Assembly: GCA_029747585.1 (NCBI GenBank)
Contig: JAPEVF010000171.1
Span: 17,211-81,210, forward strand
DNA: 64,000 nucleotides
Direction of reading: 5' to 3'
From: Pleurotus djamor
Lineage: Eukaryota > Basidiomycota > Agaricomycetes > Agaricales > Pleurotaceae
The notes below the pieces were generated by a model. That model ran no database searches. It saw only the letters and a program-made list of their open reading frames with translations, and had not been told where the DNA came from. How positions within the stretch are numbered: position 1 is the first letter of the stretch; each line of letters begins with the position of its first letter. Below are positions 1 to 10,930 of this stretch, piece after piece. Both the position numbers and the translations under genes were made by a program.

Positions 1-579
1 AAGCGACGACTTCGGGTTGGCGATGAAGGGGCACTTTGAGAACGGTGGGTCGTTTGCGCATTTGGTGACTTCTTTAAAATAGGCACAAAATGTCGCCACC
101 GCTTCGTAGAACCGGACAGAGTGGCCGATGAGGAAGGAATCTGCGGAAGAGTCGTTAGGTTCCAAGAGACCAGCTTCGAACATGACGAAGACACGTACAT
201 GATCTATCGTGTGGCGGCGGGTGACGGGGGTGTCGCGCAAGCCACGCCACGGTGTGGCATTGTGGAGACCGATGTTGTCAGAGTACTTTGTGCAGGAAGA
301 TTCCGACCTTGGGAATTCGATAACACCCGGGTTCCTTGGGTTGCTAACATCCCAAAGGCCCGTAGAGGCCTCGAAGGCGGAGGCCAGATGTTCCTTGATC
401 CCGCTATGAGCAGCGAGATCCACCAAGGACCGAGGTATGCGACCCGGGGAAAGCTACGAAATGATGTATTGAGCGAGTTTATACATAGGCGTAGGCGGCG
501 GCATTGGACTCACCGGTAGAGGGTCGTATGTGGGGGAGACGGGAGAGGAGGGGACTTCGAGCTTGAGTTCGTACTGCAT
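1..579 (-). CDS. Partial gene of unknown function, 5' part only
   Basis: A reading frame not beginning inside a long ORF is visible on the minus strand. The ATG at 579 starts a 22-codon exon (579-514). A 60 bp intron with donor GTGAGT and acceptor TCGTAG (513-454) follows. A second exon (453-1) stays open for 151 codons and runs off the window. The protein begins MQYELKLEVPSSPVSP and contains conserved-looking stretches such as AHSGIKEHLASAFEASTGLW, HNATPWRGLRDTP and RHTIDHVRVFVMFEAGLLEP. I see no signal peptide and do not recognise the family. Codon use and the clean phase-0 splice argue for a real gene. The stretch 580-1000 would hold its promoter. Function is unassigned. Confidence 0.6.
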
Positions 580-2149
580 GGTGAGTTAAGGTTGGTAGCG
601 AACGTAGCTCAGAGGGATGAACTGTTAAAAAAAAGAGAGAAACGAATGAACAAGGTAAGCATATGATGATGGGGGAAGAGAAGGGCGACACGGGGAGGGC
701 GACGCGACTCACTAAATAGGCCCGTACAAGGGAGCGATATCCCATGAAACTTCAAGCAACACTCAGTGATGGAGGTTAGGGGGAAAGGAAAGAAATGAAG
801 GGAAGAGTGGTCGAGCGTCGCAAAGGTCCGACAATTTAACTAGGCGACGCGTGGTTCGGGAGGGCTCTCACGAGGGAGAAGTGGACAATTCTTCCTCGGT
901 GCATTGTTCCATTATGACCATGTACGGAAATTCAGGGCTGCGGTGTGGCCAGTGGCATCCCTGCTTTGTGAAGGTGAAGTGCCTAAAAGTCGTGACGTCA
1001 TGTGGTTTTCTGGACTAAAGCTTGCTTTGCGTTGGTGGCTAACGGGGGTGGGGGCTGGTGCACGCTTGACCATAGGTCCGTAGTATTCCGAGTCCTGGAA
1101 CTAGCAGAGAGGATTGATGGTGTTGGATATATGGAAAGTGAAGTTCATGGATATCGACGATCAAGTCAAGATCAGGTCACTTCGTTTCCTCGGTGATCGA
1201 GCGGGGCGTTCGATCGAGGGGGCGGCTGGAGACCTCGAGGGGAGAGCTTGTTGTGATTGGAGACGTCCGGCGAGATGGTTATCAAAGTCATCGCCGAAGC
1301 GTTTTGGACCTGGGCCAATGTGGTGGGATAAAGCAAGGGTTCAAGGTCCGATGGCAAGGGGCTGCTTTATGGCAGTGGACGCGCTATTTGCATGTGTATG
1401 TCGTAATAAGTCCAAGTTTTCGACAGGAGGATGGGATCGGGCCACAGCTGCTGGAGTCAATTACAAGACGTACGTTGCCCTCAACGCCGCAGAACCCGCG
1501 GGACTACAGGAGACTTGGATCTTATTACACGCCAGCGTGAGGGTCCAGAAAGGGTGGATGGTATGAGAGAGTGGGAGGGATGTGAAGGATCGACGGGGAA
1601 GTCAGACTCAGCTCGTTTTTTTAAGAAAAAAGTCTCTCCGGAGCGTCATCAAGACACTACGCAGTAGCACCAGCCATCGTCACGGCGCCTTTCTTCATCT
1701 ACTCCCGGACGCGTCGACTCTGGCGTCGACTCAAGTTCTTCATCATCTTGGGATCGGGAAACAGACAGAAAAGGGAGGTGTTGGTCGATGGAGTAAAAGG
1801 TATCCATAGTTCCGAGTGGTTACTTTCGAGGGAAGGCGATTTAAGGTTTCAAAATGAGGAAACCGCTGTCAGATATCCTCCTTTATATACTAAAAGCGCA
1901 AACAATACCGACGGAGATGACGGGTTCACTAGGTAGGGAATGCGTTCCCGCAGCCTGCATTCGTTGTCACGAGAGAGTTTTAAGCATTTCGAAGAGGAAT
2001 GCCGTGCAAGCTGTAGAGCATGAATCGGGAAGCTTTTCGTCGTCTGTGCAAGGCTGGATGGATTAGACAAAAGAGGTGAAACCTAAGTGGAGCTTACAAA
2101 CAATAAGAGACGATTCGATCCTTGGAGCGAGCGTTTCTACGGGCTCAGG
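580..2149. other. No supported gene
   Basis: The first few hundred bases should contain the promoter of the minus-strand gene at the left edge. The open frames between 1000 and 2070 overlap on both strands, look compositionally random and lack plausible splice structure. I support nothing here. Confidence 0.5.
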
Positions 2150-2735
2150 CTGAACTTGGAGAAGACAACAAAAGTGCGGTGCATGGAATCGAGCGCAGTC
2201 TCATCATAAATTCGTTGTTCCGGCGCGGGTGGCTCACCGGCACCGTTGATGGTGAGCTGCTCGTATAGCAAGGAAGGCGTGAGCCTCAGTGAGGCGACCG
2301 TGATCCTTAGAGGCTCAAAACTTGGTCAAGCTTGACTTTAGAGCTCCATAGTATCTTGAATTCCCTGGTACAGTCGGTAAACGTCTCCATCTCAGAAGGA
2401 GAAAACAAAAGTGTGGGCGCAATGTGGGCGTCTACTCCCTAGGTCAGGGGCTTTCTCCTATTTATAATTTTAGCGAGAACCTTGAACTTAGGAAAGTGAT
2501 CCTCGTTGGCACGACGGCTGGCTCGTTCAACATTCATGGCCTTCGGGTCCCGGAATGCGCACCAGATAACTGCTGCGAAGCTACCTTCCTCATGACGGCC
2601 AGCTTGCTGCTGTCTATTTCCCAGCCGAAATTCCAACTTCGCGCAGTTTTTTACATAACTTGAGCTGAACCTGTCTAATCTCAGCCATATCATCCCAAGG
2701 ACCCAAGGACCGGCGTTGTCGGGGGGGGGGCTCAT
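2150..2735 (-). pseudogene. Decayed coding remnant, unknown family
   Basis: On the minus strand, protein-like segments follow one another in changing frames: MAEIRQVQLKLCKKLREVG, then EEGSFAAVIWCAFRDPKAMN, then AHIAPTLLFSPSEMETFTD, then EPLRITVASLRLTPSLLYEQ ending in KFSLSP and a stop near 2150. One junction could be a short intron with acceptor ACCTAG. The others look like single-base shifts, near 2600 and 2310. The composition looks like real protein rather than chance ORF, but the frame breaks suggest an inactivated or fragmentary gene. I cannot name the family. Confidence 0.35.
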
Positions 2736-3124
2736 TCGCGATCCCAGGTCCGCCGTTCCGTTACGTTAGTCCATTTGTTCTTAGCACTCGGCATCTATAA
2801 GCCTAACTTATGCTTTCCCCATCTTGTTGGGCCTCATGCCTTCATGCTCTTAGACGTCTCTTCCATTCACCAGCCCTAGCTGGCACTGTCTCCTACGCAC
2901 GTTCATGGTAGAAGTATGTTCGTGCTCACGTTGGCACGCAATCATCCCAGGCTTGTATTCGGGAGACGCACGCCTGTCATCCGCTAAATGTTGACGACAT
3001 GCTCAGCCCCGTTGAATCCGAATGGGCAGGGTAGGCCGGGAGAAGAATACAATTTTAAGTCTATCTCATCACACGCTTTCTCTCAGACGGAGACCATCAC
3101 CTTTCCTCTGGTTGTCCGCCCAGA
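2736..3124. other. Intergenic, GT61 upstream region
   Basis: No gene is visible. The pyrimidine-rich stretch near 3060-3120, just before the ATG at 3125, is typical of a fungal leader. Confidence 0.4.
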
Positions 3125-4977
3125 ATGCTCCCCAGGTCACTCAACATCCGCGATGTAACACTCCTTATAATCGGTGCGGCCGCCATGTACGTGTGGATGC
3201 TGGCGTTTACATCGGCCGGGGATGTTGTCGTCAATCCTCATTTCAATCAATCCCCCCCTCGTACTCGACGCCAATGCACGAGACGGTTCCACCATCTACA
3301 GGACACGGAGGATGACGCGGACCTTGAGAGAGACCCGCACAGTCGCCACTACCGCCACACAGACGGCAACGACTACATTGACTGTGGAACCCGAACATAC
3401 GCCCATCATAGACGCTTCAATCACCATCCCTGAAACGGAATTGGTCGAGCACGCTCCCGGATGGACCGTTTTCCGCAACCTTTACATGGCCCATGGTGCA
3501 CTGTACATTGTCACCTCCAAAAAGGACGTCTTTCCTGCCATCCGAATGATGACAAGTACAGGTTACAACCTCGACAACCTTCCAGAACACGAACCACTGC
3601 GCGAGCCAACTGCAGAACACATGGATTTCCTGACTCCGGAGGAGGCAAAGGTACTTTGGGGGGCAGACACTGAAGCCGGGGAGACTTTGAACCGGATTTT
3701 CACTGTTGAAGGTACAACGGTATGTCCCCCCGATTTCCTACATGGCTACAGGCTTGACGCAGCGTACTAGTGGTTATTTAACGACCCGCGACAAATGCTA
3801 CGCCACTATTACCACCTTGTCGCCGAACTCTTCCTCGGTGCTTGGGCTTTCTGGACTGGGTCGTTCACAGAGTCGTCGGTGGCTACAGCTTGGCAATATA
3901 CCCATTCTTATCCACCCCCTCCGAAGGTTGATCGCATCATCTTCATTCACAGCGATCTCGATGGCTGGCGCGATGCCCCAGGCTTCGATGCTTACTTCCT
4001 TCGCGCTGTTTTCCCTTCCACGACGATAGAGCACCAAGAAGGGTGGAAAGACCGCGTCGATATGACTACCTTCCGCAGCTCCGATACGTACGGGATGGCT
4101 CACCAACGAGCATGGCACTTTCCTCTCGTCCTAATTGCCGATCGTGTCGCCGCATTTCGTGGTGCTTCGTGTGGGAGTCGAACCCAACGTACTGCTTCCG
4201 AATCACTGGAACATATGCTGCTTTTGGGTAAATTACCTGGGATTGCGGTTGCGGGATGGTGGACACCCATCCGAACAGCTATGTGGCGTTATGCTGGTGT
4301 TCAACTGGAGTCTGGACTGTGGCCTGATATGGTCCATCAGCCTCCATCCCATGATGCCGCCGTACTAGCTCTATCCCAACGCGTAATTCCCAATCAGATT
4401 GTTATTACCTATATCAGTCGACAGCGTGGGTCCAGGAGGAAACTCATTCAAGAGGATCACGACGGACTCGTGGGTGCGTTGCAGGAGTTGGTTGAGAAGA
4501 AAGGTCCATCATGGGAATTACAAGTTTTGGAGGCCGAGACAATGACCAAAGATATGCAAGTGAGAGCTGTCTCACGAAGTACGGTAAGCATGGGGTTTCC
4601 CTTTTATATATCGGCGTACCTCAACAGTCGATCCCCTCTAGATAATGCTGGGTGTACATGGGAATGGCTTGACGCACTTGGTGTTGATGCCCCAAACGCG
4701 TATCTCAACCGTCATCGAGCTGTTTATACCAGGTGGCTTCGCTCATGACTACCAGTGGACGGCAACTGCACTTGGTATGACCCATTATGGAGTCTGGAAT
4801 GATACGTGCGTAGATAAACATTCTTTTGTGCCTCAGATCTCTGAAGACTACATTAGGTACTTCACAGGGGGAGAAACTCAGGTTGCGTATCCTGAAGGAT
4901 TTCAAGGGGACTCAATCCCAGTATACGGCCCAACGGTCGCTCAGCTTATAGAAGACCGCGTTGAAGGGCGACTATGA
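3125..4977 (+). CDS. Glycosyltransferase family 61 (DUF563) type II membrane protein, with frame lesion
   Basis: Three exons: 3125-3719, 3771-4583 and 4642-4977, with introns GTATGT..CTAG and GTAAGC..CTAG. The product is about 580 residues if the frame is continuous. An N-terminal signal anchor (DVTLLIIGAAAMYVWMLAF) predicts a Golgi type II topology, followed by a Ser/Thr-rich stem. The catalytic part shows the GT61 landmarks: HYYHLVAELFLGAW, FIHSDLDGWRD, the Arg-containing ITYISRQRGSRRKL, and the late motif GVHGNGLTHLVLMP followed by IELFIPGGFAHDY. GT61 enzymes transfer sugars such as xylose or GlcNAc onto glycoproteins or glycans; the donor cannot be read from sequence. The frame of the anchor differs from that of the stem. 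The switch falls at a run of seven C at 3252-3258, where one base fewer would join them, so this is either a homopolymer error or a lesion. Confidence 0.85.
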
Positions 4978-5229
4978 GTTACGTCGGACTATGCAACAAA
5001 ATATCTTGATGTATCTCTACTCATGGAGAATCTCAGCCTGTCATCTACTGTATCTATCTTGTATCTACGAACACACTTATCTTGGACTTTGCCTTTGCAT
5101 CCGCTGGTTGGGAGACGCCAGTGGACAATCCTCATGATGCTTGCGACCTGAAGCAAGCTAGGGCTTTAGTTTTCAATTTTGTCAACACCTTTCTACGTTG
5201 AGGCAAGTACATCCCAAAACATCCCGATT

Positions 5230-6586
5230 TTATTTACTGAAGTCGTGACAAATCCTCTCCTCTCCTTTCAAGAACGAGAATTCTGCCTGAGCAGTAACGC
5301 GCTTGGCCACAGCGTCACTCCACTATTTGTCATGAGAAGAGATCAGTGCTTTTCGCGAAGGGATAGGTATAAAATAACCTACCGAAGCAACCTCTTCGGC
5401 TCTTCCCCAGTCAATGAGAGTAGGGTCAGCACCGGCAGCATCCCAGAGGACGTTTCCAGGTTGGACATCCGTGTGCAGGACTTGGAATTTGTCACTGAAA
5501 TATCCGACAACGCATCAGTCATGCCGTTCAAAAGTACAAAGCTGGGATGGCTTACACGTAGACCTTTGCTTCGTTGACGATCAAAGGAATCAACGTCTTC
5601 TTGACCTCAGCCTCACATCCGGCCATATCTCCCTTGGCCATGAATTTTTGGGCAAGGTTCTTCCAGTATGTCGTTCCAGTGACGTCGAGTTTACCAGTGA
5701 CACCATGGAACACGATGAATTGGCGGCCTTCGTGCTTTCCTTCCGCAAGTAATTGATCCGTCTTTCCAAGCCACTTGATCTCGGATGCGAAAGTCTCAGC
5801 AGGAGCTACGCAGATGATTCGTTGAGCTTGTGGTGAAATTGAGAGCTGAAGAACACAAACTTTTCCCGGTTTTCGCATAAGCTGTGACGTCTTGCCCGGT
5901 GGTTGGATCAGGCCAGCCACCAGCCACTTGGTATGTGACGGCTGAATTTCCTTGTTGACCGACCTGAGTGATCGTCTTCGTTACCGTACCAAGCGTAAGA
6001 GTAGCGCTCTCTAATATAATGGAATGGCTTCAGAGATGCAACAGCTAATGATGTAGAATGCAACGTACTGCATGTGATGTCGAAGGCGCGCTTTCCGAGT
6101 AACAGACCTCGTCGCCTGACTTGACAAGAAGCAGAGTTCTTGGGCGGCGGCTTGTTTCCAGGTTGAGAAGGTGGTGGCGGCGGTCTGGTACCGGGTTGTG
6201 GCTTCCCTGGTGCTGGCGCTGGCGCAGGAGCTGGCTTCGGTCTCGCCGGTACAGGTGCGGGCTTGACGGGAACTGGCGCAGGCTTCGCCTTGGGTGGAGG
6301 TGCGGCNTTGGTGACTCGCTTCTCGTGAACTACGTTGAAGGTATCCTGAAATGCATGATGTGAGTCATGGAAGCTATTCTGCAAGAGACAGAAAGTGCCT
6401 TACCGTTTCAGATGGGGCGTATCCGAGAGCTAGTTCCCGCAATTGCAATGCCAAATCGTAGCTCTCGTAGTCACGAGCTTGGAGATCATAGTTCTCGACA
6501 TCGCCACCGTAGGAAATTGGGGACGAGTGGACTTTCAGGAGACAGGCAAGGACGACGGAGGCACCGAGGATCTGTCGTAAAGTCAT
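5230..6586 (-). CDS. Secreted mini-kinase-like protein, copy K1
   Basis: Six exons on the minus strand: 6586-6404, 6345-6069, 6010-5861, 5805-5556, 5494-5383 and 5322-5230, giving about 354 aa. Signal peptide MTLRQILGASVVLACLL. Exon 2 is a Pro/Ala/Lys linker ending in ASCQVRRRGLLLGKRAFDIT and a second Cys. Exons 3-6 form the conserved domain: TLTLGTVTKTITQVG, Lys in VTAYAKTGK, Glu in FASEIKWLGK, RQFIVFHGVTG, catalytic-loop-like VLHTDVQPGNVLWD, and LIDWGRAEEV. These match the order of beta3 Lys, helix-C Glu, HxDxxxxN and DFG-like residues in protein-kinase-like folds; kinase activity is inference. An N at 6307 occupies a codon position and keeps the frame. Seven further genes in the window share this six-exon plan. 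The promoter is described separately. Confidence 0.85.
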
Positions 6587-6629
6587 GATGCAAAGAGGAT
6601 GTAGTGGAGAATAGACGGATGAAGAGGAT

Positions 6630-6717
6630 GGACCAGCCACGCGCTCTGAGTAGAGATGAGTATTGGAGATGAGGATCAACCTGGGGAACATAGAGCTTGA
6701 TAGGGAGTCCTTTTATA
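6630..6717 (-). promoter_or_regulatory. K-family promoter and leader, copy K1
   Basis: TATAAAA lies at 6717-6711 on the minus strand. Thirty-four bases downstream is CAGGTTGATCCTC (6683-6671), followed by GCGTGGCTGGTCC (6642-6630), then the ATG at 6586. The same three blocks in the same order precede K4-K9. The CA of CAGG sits where transcription would be expected to start relative to the TATA box (inference). Confidence 0.75.
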
Positions 6718-7551
6718 GGATCACCCTCGGACTCAAGACTCGTTCAAGTGTTGACTTTGCACATTTGCTAGTTGCTCTCGAACTTGGGCGTTCAACTTTG
6801 CCGATACGTCGGTTACCAGATCGGCTGTGAAATTGATGGTTTCAACGGTCGCATCCACCTAACAAGGAGATGATCGCTGGGAGATTGGTGCTCGGTTACG
6901 AAATGGTGATGGTGTGGACTGGGTGTCAATTGAACGCGTAGGGTAACCATATGGTCCGTGAATTTGCCGACCAGCGTAATCCCCAAGTAATCCCCTGCGG
7001 ACCCTGCCAAGTGAGACGACGATGGCGATAGTGCAGCTGAACTTGAACGTTTGAACGTCCAGAGGTGGCGAAAACCCATGGAATGACAACAGTTGATCGT
7101 TGTCGCGAATCGACATATTCCCGGTGATGCTGATGGGATAAGGAAGGTCGGACAGATTCTGTAGCGAAGGCACATATCAACCAGGGAGGCACAATCACAG
7201 TCACTGAGGAACTACCTTGCAATTGACTGCAGCGGAAAATAGATCGACTTAGTGCTGAAACTTGGAGGTAGCCGTAGGAACATGCAGGGTCATCGCCTTG
7301 AGCGACTATGTTGCAATGCATAGCACGTCGATTACGGAGTTTTTCATGGTTTCAGTATCTCTTACGGGCGCCCGTCGGTGATCGCTGGACGTCTGGACCA
7401 TGTAGCCAGAAAACATAAATCAGGACATCGCAATGGCCGCATCAGGCGCATGCGGTCACGCGATGTCCCTGATGTCGTGTAACTGTAAGTTCGCGAATAA
7501 GCAATGATAATTGCTGATGTACTTCTATGTATAGTGTTTTTCTATCTGGAT
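6718..7551. other. Intergenic; possible small coding traces on minus strand
   Basis: Between 7320 and 6813 the minus strand holds protein-like pieces (for example NLSDLPYPISITGNMSIRD and GDYLGITLVGKFTDHMVTL) in shifting frames. They may be a degraded gene, but no splice model joins them convincingly. Confidence 0.25.
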
Positions 7552-8405
7552 TCAAGGATGACGAGAGCGTGACTTTGATTTGGGCCGGCGCACAGGAGGT
7601 TTGGGATGCCCATGTGGGGTCGGCTTAGCGGGGAAATGGGAACGGCTTGACGTGCGTGGCTGGGGCTGAGCTGAAGACGGATGAAGGTGATGATGGCTTG
7701 ATGTGTGCATGGGGTGACGACTTGAAGTGCGAGTAGGCCGATGTGAAGTCGAGGAGCCCGGAGTTGGGTGGCTTGAGGTGCGTGATGGAGGAGGTCGCTC
7801 TGCTGTTGGACAATTCCACTTTGGTGTATCGTTGACTTGAATCCAACGGCCTTGTTGAGTCTCATTAGTGGTTCGACGTGCAAGGAGACCGCCCTTGACG
7901 TGTTCTTCTTTCAACAGTTGATCGATATCCTCTCTGCTGTAGAGGAGGACGTCGATACTCGCTGCGGGCCCTAGCACTTGTTTGAATACACACAATCGAC
8001 GGTTGTCGATCGAAAGATAGCCGTATTCGTCATCTCGGTAAATTCTGAGTATTTTGGGGAATACAGTGGTGAGATAGGTCTTTGGATCGGTATGATTTCT
8101 GGCGCCGTTGATGAACAGCGCGATATTTTCGAGATGACCGTCTTTTGGGATATGGACCGATCTTGAGACAGAGTCCTGGGTGAACCCAAGTTCGTCAAGT
8201 GTAAAGCTAGTCTCTTGTGGAGTCGGTGCGTCGAAGTCGCGAGCGGAAACACTCCTGGCTTGGATGGACCACGCAGAGGTACCACAAATGACCCAAACTA
8301 ACCAAACCTACAAGGGATTAATTGTTTGATGAGTTCAGCAGGGATTTCAGACAAAATAACATACAAAGTTAAGCATGCCAGCAAGTGAATGACGAGGCGA
8401 GTCAT
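7552..8405 (-). CDS. Predicted secreted protein, 266 aa, unknown family
   Basis: Two exons, 8405-8361 and 8307-7552, are joined by a 53 bp intron (GTTATT..TTGTAG, phase 0). The mature message is open for 266 codons. The N-terminus (MTRLVIHLLACLTLYVWLVW, then a short hydrophobic run to about residue 30) is a good signal peptide that exists only after splicing. The central part is globular-looking: FTLDELGFTQDSVSRSVHIP, GHLENIALFINGARNHTDPK, ILRIYRDDEYGYLSIDNRRL, with one potential N-glycosylation site (NHT). The last 90 residues are a low-complexity Ser/Pro/His/Arg tail. I do not recognise the family. Nothing in it resembles the K family, although it lies 1 kb upstream of K1 on the same strand. 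Confidence 0.6.
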
Positions 8406-9055
8406 CAGACGCGAAGTGAGAATCCTTATATCGCGCACTAGGCCGTAGTCCTGAGAACTGAGAAGACTCTGGTCAACGGATAAAAAANGCGCGAATGAGC
8501 TGGAGTCGTCAGAAACCGCGTTCAAGAATGGGAATCTCGCTAGCTAGGCAATTTCAAGGGAGATTATGCGTTGAATTGACAGCGATAAAGACTAGAAACG
8601 GGAAACGCAGGGAAAACGTGAGCTACTTGCCACCATGGACGCATGCTACTCACACGAGAAGTTCCGGTACTCTTCAAGCCCGAGGACCATTTCAAGTGTA
8701 GCTCTGCTAGCTTGTGAAAGAGAGGAGAGTTGGCTGTCCATACCACTTAGTGAGACCACGGAAGGAAAAAAAANTCTAAGGAAATCAAAGAGATATGGGC
8801 TGTTTGAGGTGAGAACCAGGACAGGTTGGAAGCTCCGGGCGGCCCTTAGAGAGGGTTGAATTGAATATTTCAGGTATCAAGTTGCGTTTGACATCCAACT
8901 GGAGAGAGCTGGCTAGTGGGATAGTTATTCAATATTGAGACTCGCAGGGAATCTTGAGTGGGAGAGTGGCAAGCGCTAAGCGCCTGGGCGCCTTCTGGTT
9001 CTCCTTCGTCCATCTTCCGTCAATGTTTCTTGCCGCTGACAGTATCTTGGTATAG
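8406..9055. other. Intergenic
   Basis: No gene is supported. Isolated N bases occur at 8488 and 8774, both next to A runs. Confidence 0.4.
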
Positions 9056-9740
9056 CCAAGTGAGGTCGATCTGCATGGAACATCGAAAGCAGAAGCATGC
9101 TTCCTGGAGGCTCTTCGAATGTATCGTACGTCACACTATTCCGTCTAGAATGATCCCCTACAGTCCGAGCCTCACATAGTGTTTGCCTCTCAGCCGTTGG
9201 GTACATGATCACCCGCGATACCGCCGAGGATCTCATCCTCACGACATACGACGAGAACGGTGTCTCTAAGCATGTGCCTGTTGAGAAAGGGACACGCCTC
9301 ATCGTTGACCTCGTTGGAATTCGTAAGTCTACCTAAACTACAGCCTATTCTGCCCGCCTCATCTGACTATTTTCATGGACGGGAAGATTACAACCCGCGT
9401 CATTTCCCACAACCAGAAGAGTACCGTCCTTCGAGGTGGTATGGAGTCCACGAGAATGATATTTCCATGTTCTCCGTTGGGTCTCGTGCATGTAAGTGGT
9501 TTCCACCATCTCATTGAGCGTGGGCCGTAACCTGAGTCTGCTATAGGCATTGGCCGTCGATTCGCCATCACGGAAGCAGTCTCATTCCTGAGTGCCGTCC
9601 TTGAAGACTGGAAAATCGAACCTGCCAAGAACTCCGCGAGTGAAACAAAAGCCCAGTGGAAAGAACGTGTGTCAAAGGTGCAGGTCAACATGACGCTGGG
9701 TGTTGGGCCTGTGTCTGTACGACTTGTTAGGCGCAAGTGA
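9056..9740 (+). pseudogene. Cytochrome P450, 3' fragment only
   Basis: Four consecutive exons (9056-9125, 9194-9322, 9387-9491, 9547-9740) splice in frame to the C-terminal third of a P450. They encode the K-helix ExxR in EACFLEALRMYP, the aromatic/PERF region YRPSRWYG, and the heme-binding loop FSVGSRACIGRRF with its Cys ligand, ending LVRRK and a stop. The exon boundaries match the last exons of the complete P450 at 13783-16017, and the sequences are closely similar. No I-helix, N-terminal anchor or other upstream exon is visible before 9056, so this is a truncated duplicate. The product could not be a functional P450. Confidence 0.8.
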
Positions 9741-10930
9741 TGCCGACGCACCCCGAAGTCGCCAATCTCGATAACAGCTATGCGACGGGCTACCTTTCTG
9801 TATTGTTTGCGATACCGTTACACCTCGACTGCTGGTGAAAGTGGTCAACTTTCGACATCGAGTACTTATCTAATACCATGCATCGTGACATGTCGTGACA
9901 CCACTTTGATCTCTACTCTACGATCACCCAACACAATAGATTCAAGAGACAAAGTTGTACTTAACCAAGTCTTGTTGCCCTCGTGTCGCCCTTATCTCGT
10001 CGCCAGTTCACTGCCCACCGATGAAGGAGGTCTTCTCGATATGTTCCGGTAGCCTCGTAACCAGTTCCATGCGACGATGATGTGGATTCTCGCATTTCAC
10101 TGCGCCGGGCCGAGTTCCCGACCGCTTTCCTAAATTAGGCTTTCAGGCCAAACCCCCAGACTGCTCTACCCCGGCGTGGTACTACTACACACACGCAATT
10201 CTTCAGTTTTGAAGCCAAGTAAACGAGAGTGCGTGGGCAGCAAGTCGGCCTGAAGCAGCGAGATATCTTTTCCAGCGGCCGTGGCAACACTTGGTTGAAT
10301 GGTGGAACGTAGTTATCTTCAAGATAACAGTTCCAAACCGATCTCTTGAAATTGCTGAACATTCGACGCGGCGTACATCCGTCTCTCAAAAATACAATGG
10401 AGGCCGTATTTCCTGCTTGGAATTTCAAGTTGCCCATCCTACACCACAGAAAAGCAACTGCCCCTTGTGTACACCAGTCAACGATAGCTCCTCTCCCTCG
10501 TTTGCTATACCGCCCCTCTCGTCAAGTAGCCCTGCGTCAAAGTATGGGGTTGAAGCCAGAAACGTCCACGGTATCAAAATTTGCTATGAAAGCCTGCGTC
10601 AGACGCACCGCTGTGTTGCAATTGCATCCACAATCTCCACAATTTGGGTAGACCTCAACGAATGTCCGGCGATGGCTCTAGTGTCGCTACCTCCTTGCTG
10701 TCTACCCAGCTTGTGTTGCATGCTGCCGAGACGGTCGCGTACGCATCCGGGCGCGCTTACTGGAGCTCTTCACCCACGTTACTGATGGCCGGCCGACATC
10801 ATGTTCAAACCTTATACACAATTCCTAAAAATATGGAGGTCATGATATCTTCAGCGCCTTAAATTCATGGAGGACGACGCACAGGACGTTACCAGACAAG
10901 ATCGAGAGTGCTTGGATCCAGGACAAGGTC
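9741..10930. other. Intergenic, HET gene upstream region
   Basis: No supported gene. A patch near 10190-10300 resembles 13540-13620 at nucleotide level (shared CACACGCAATTCTTCA and a GTTGCCA-GGCCG-TGGAAA core on the minus strand). Confidence 0.4.

Noticed and set aside
1114..1566. 150-codon plus-strand ORF
   Set aside because: Overlaps open frames on both strands, has no recognisable motif and no coherent splice continuation.
4171..4195. GGGAGTCGAACCC resembles the T-arm of a tRNA on the minus strand
   Set aside because: It lies within the conserved GT61 coding exon, and no acceptor stem, D-arm or anticodon arm can be formed around it.
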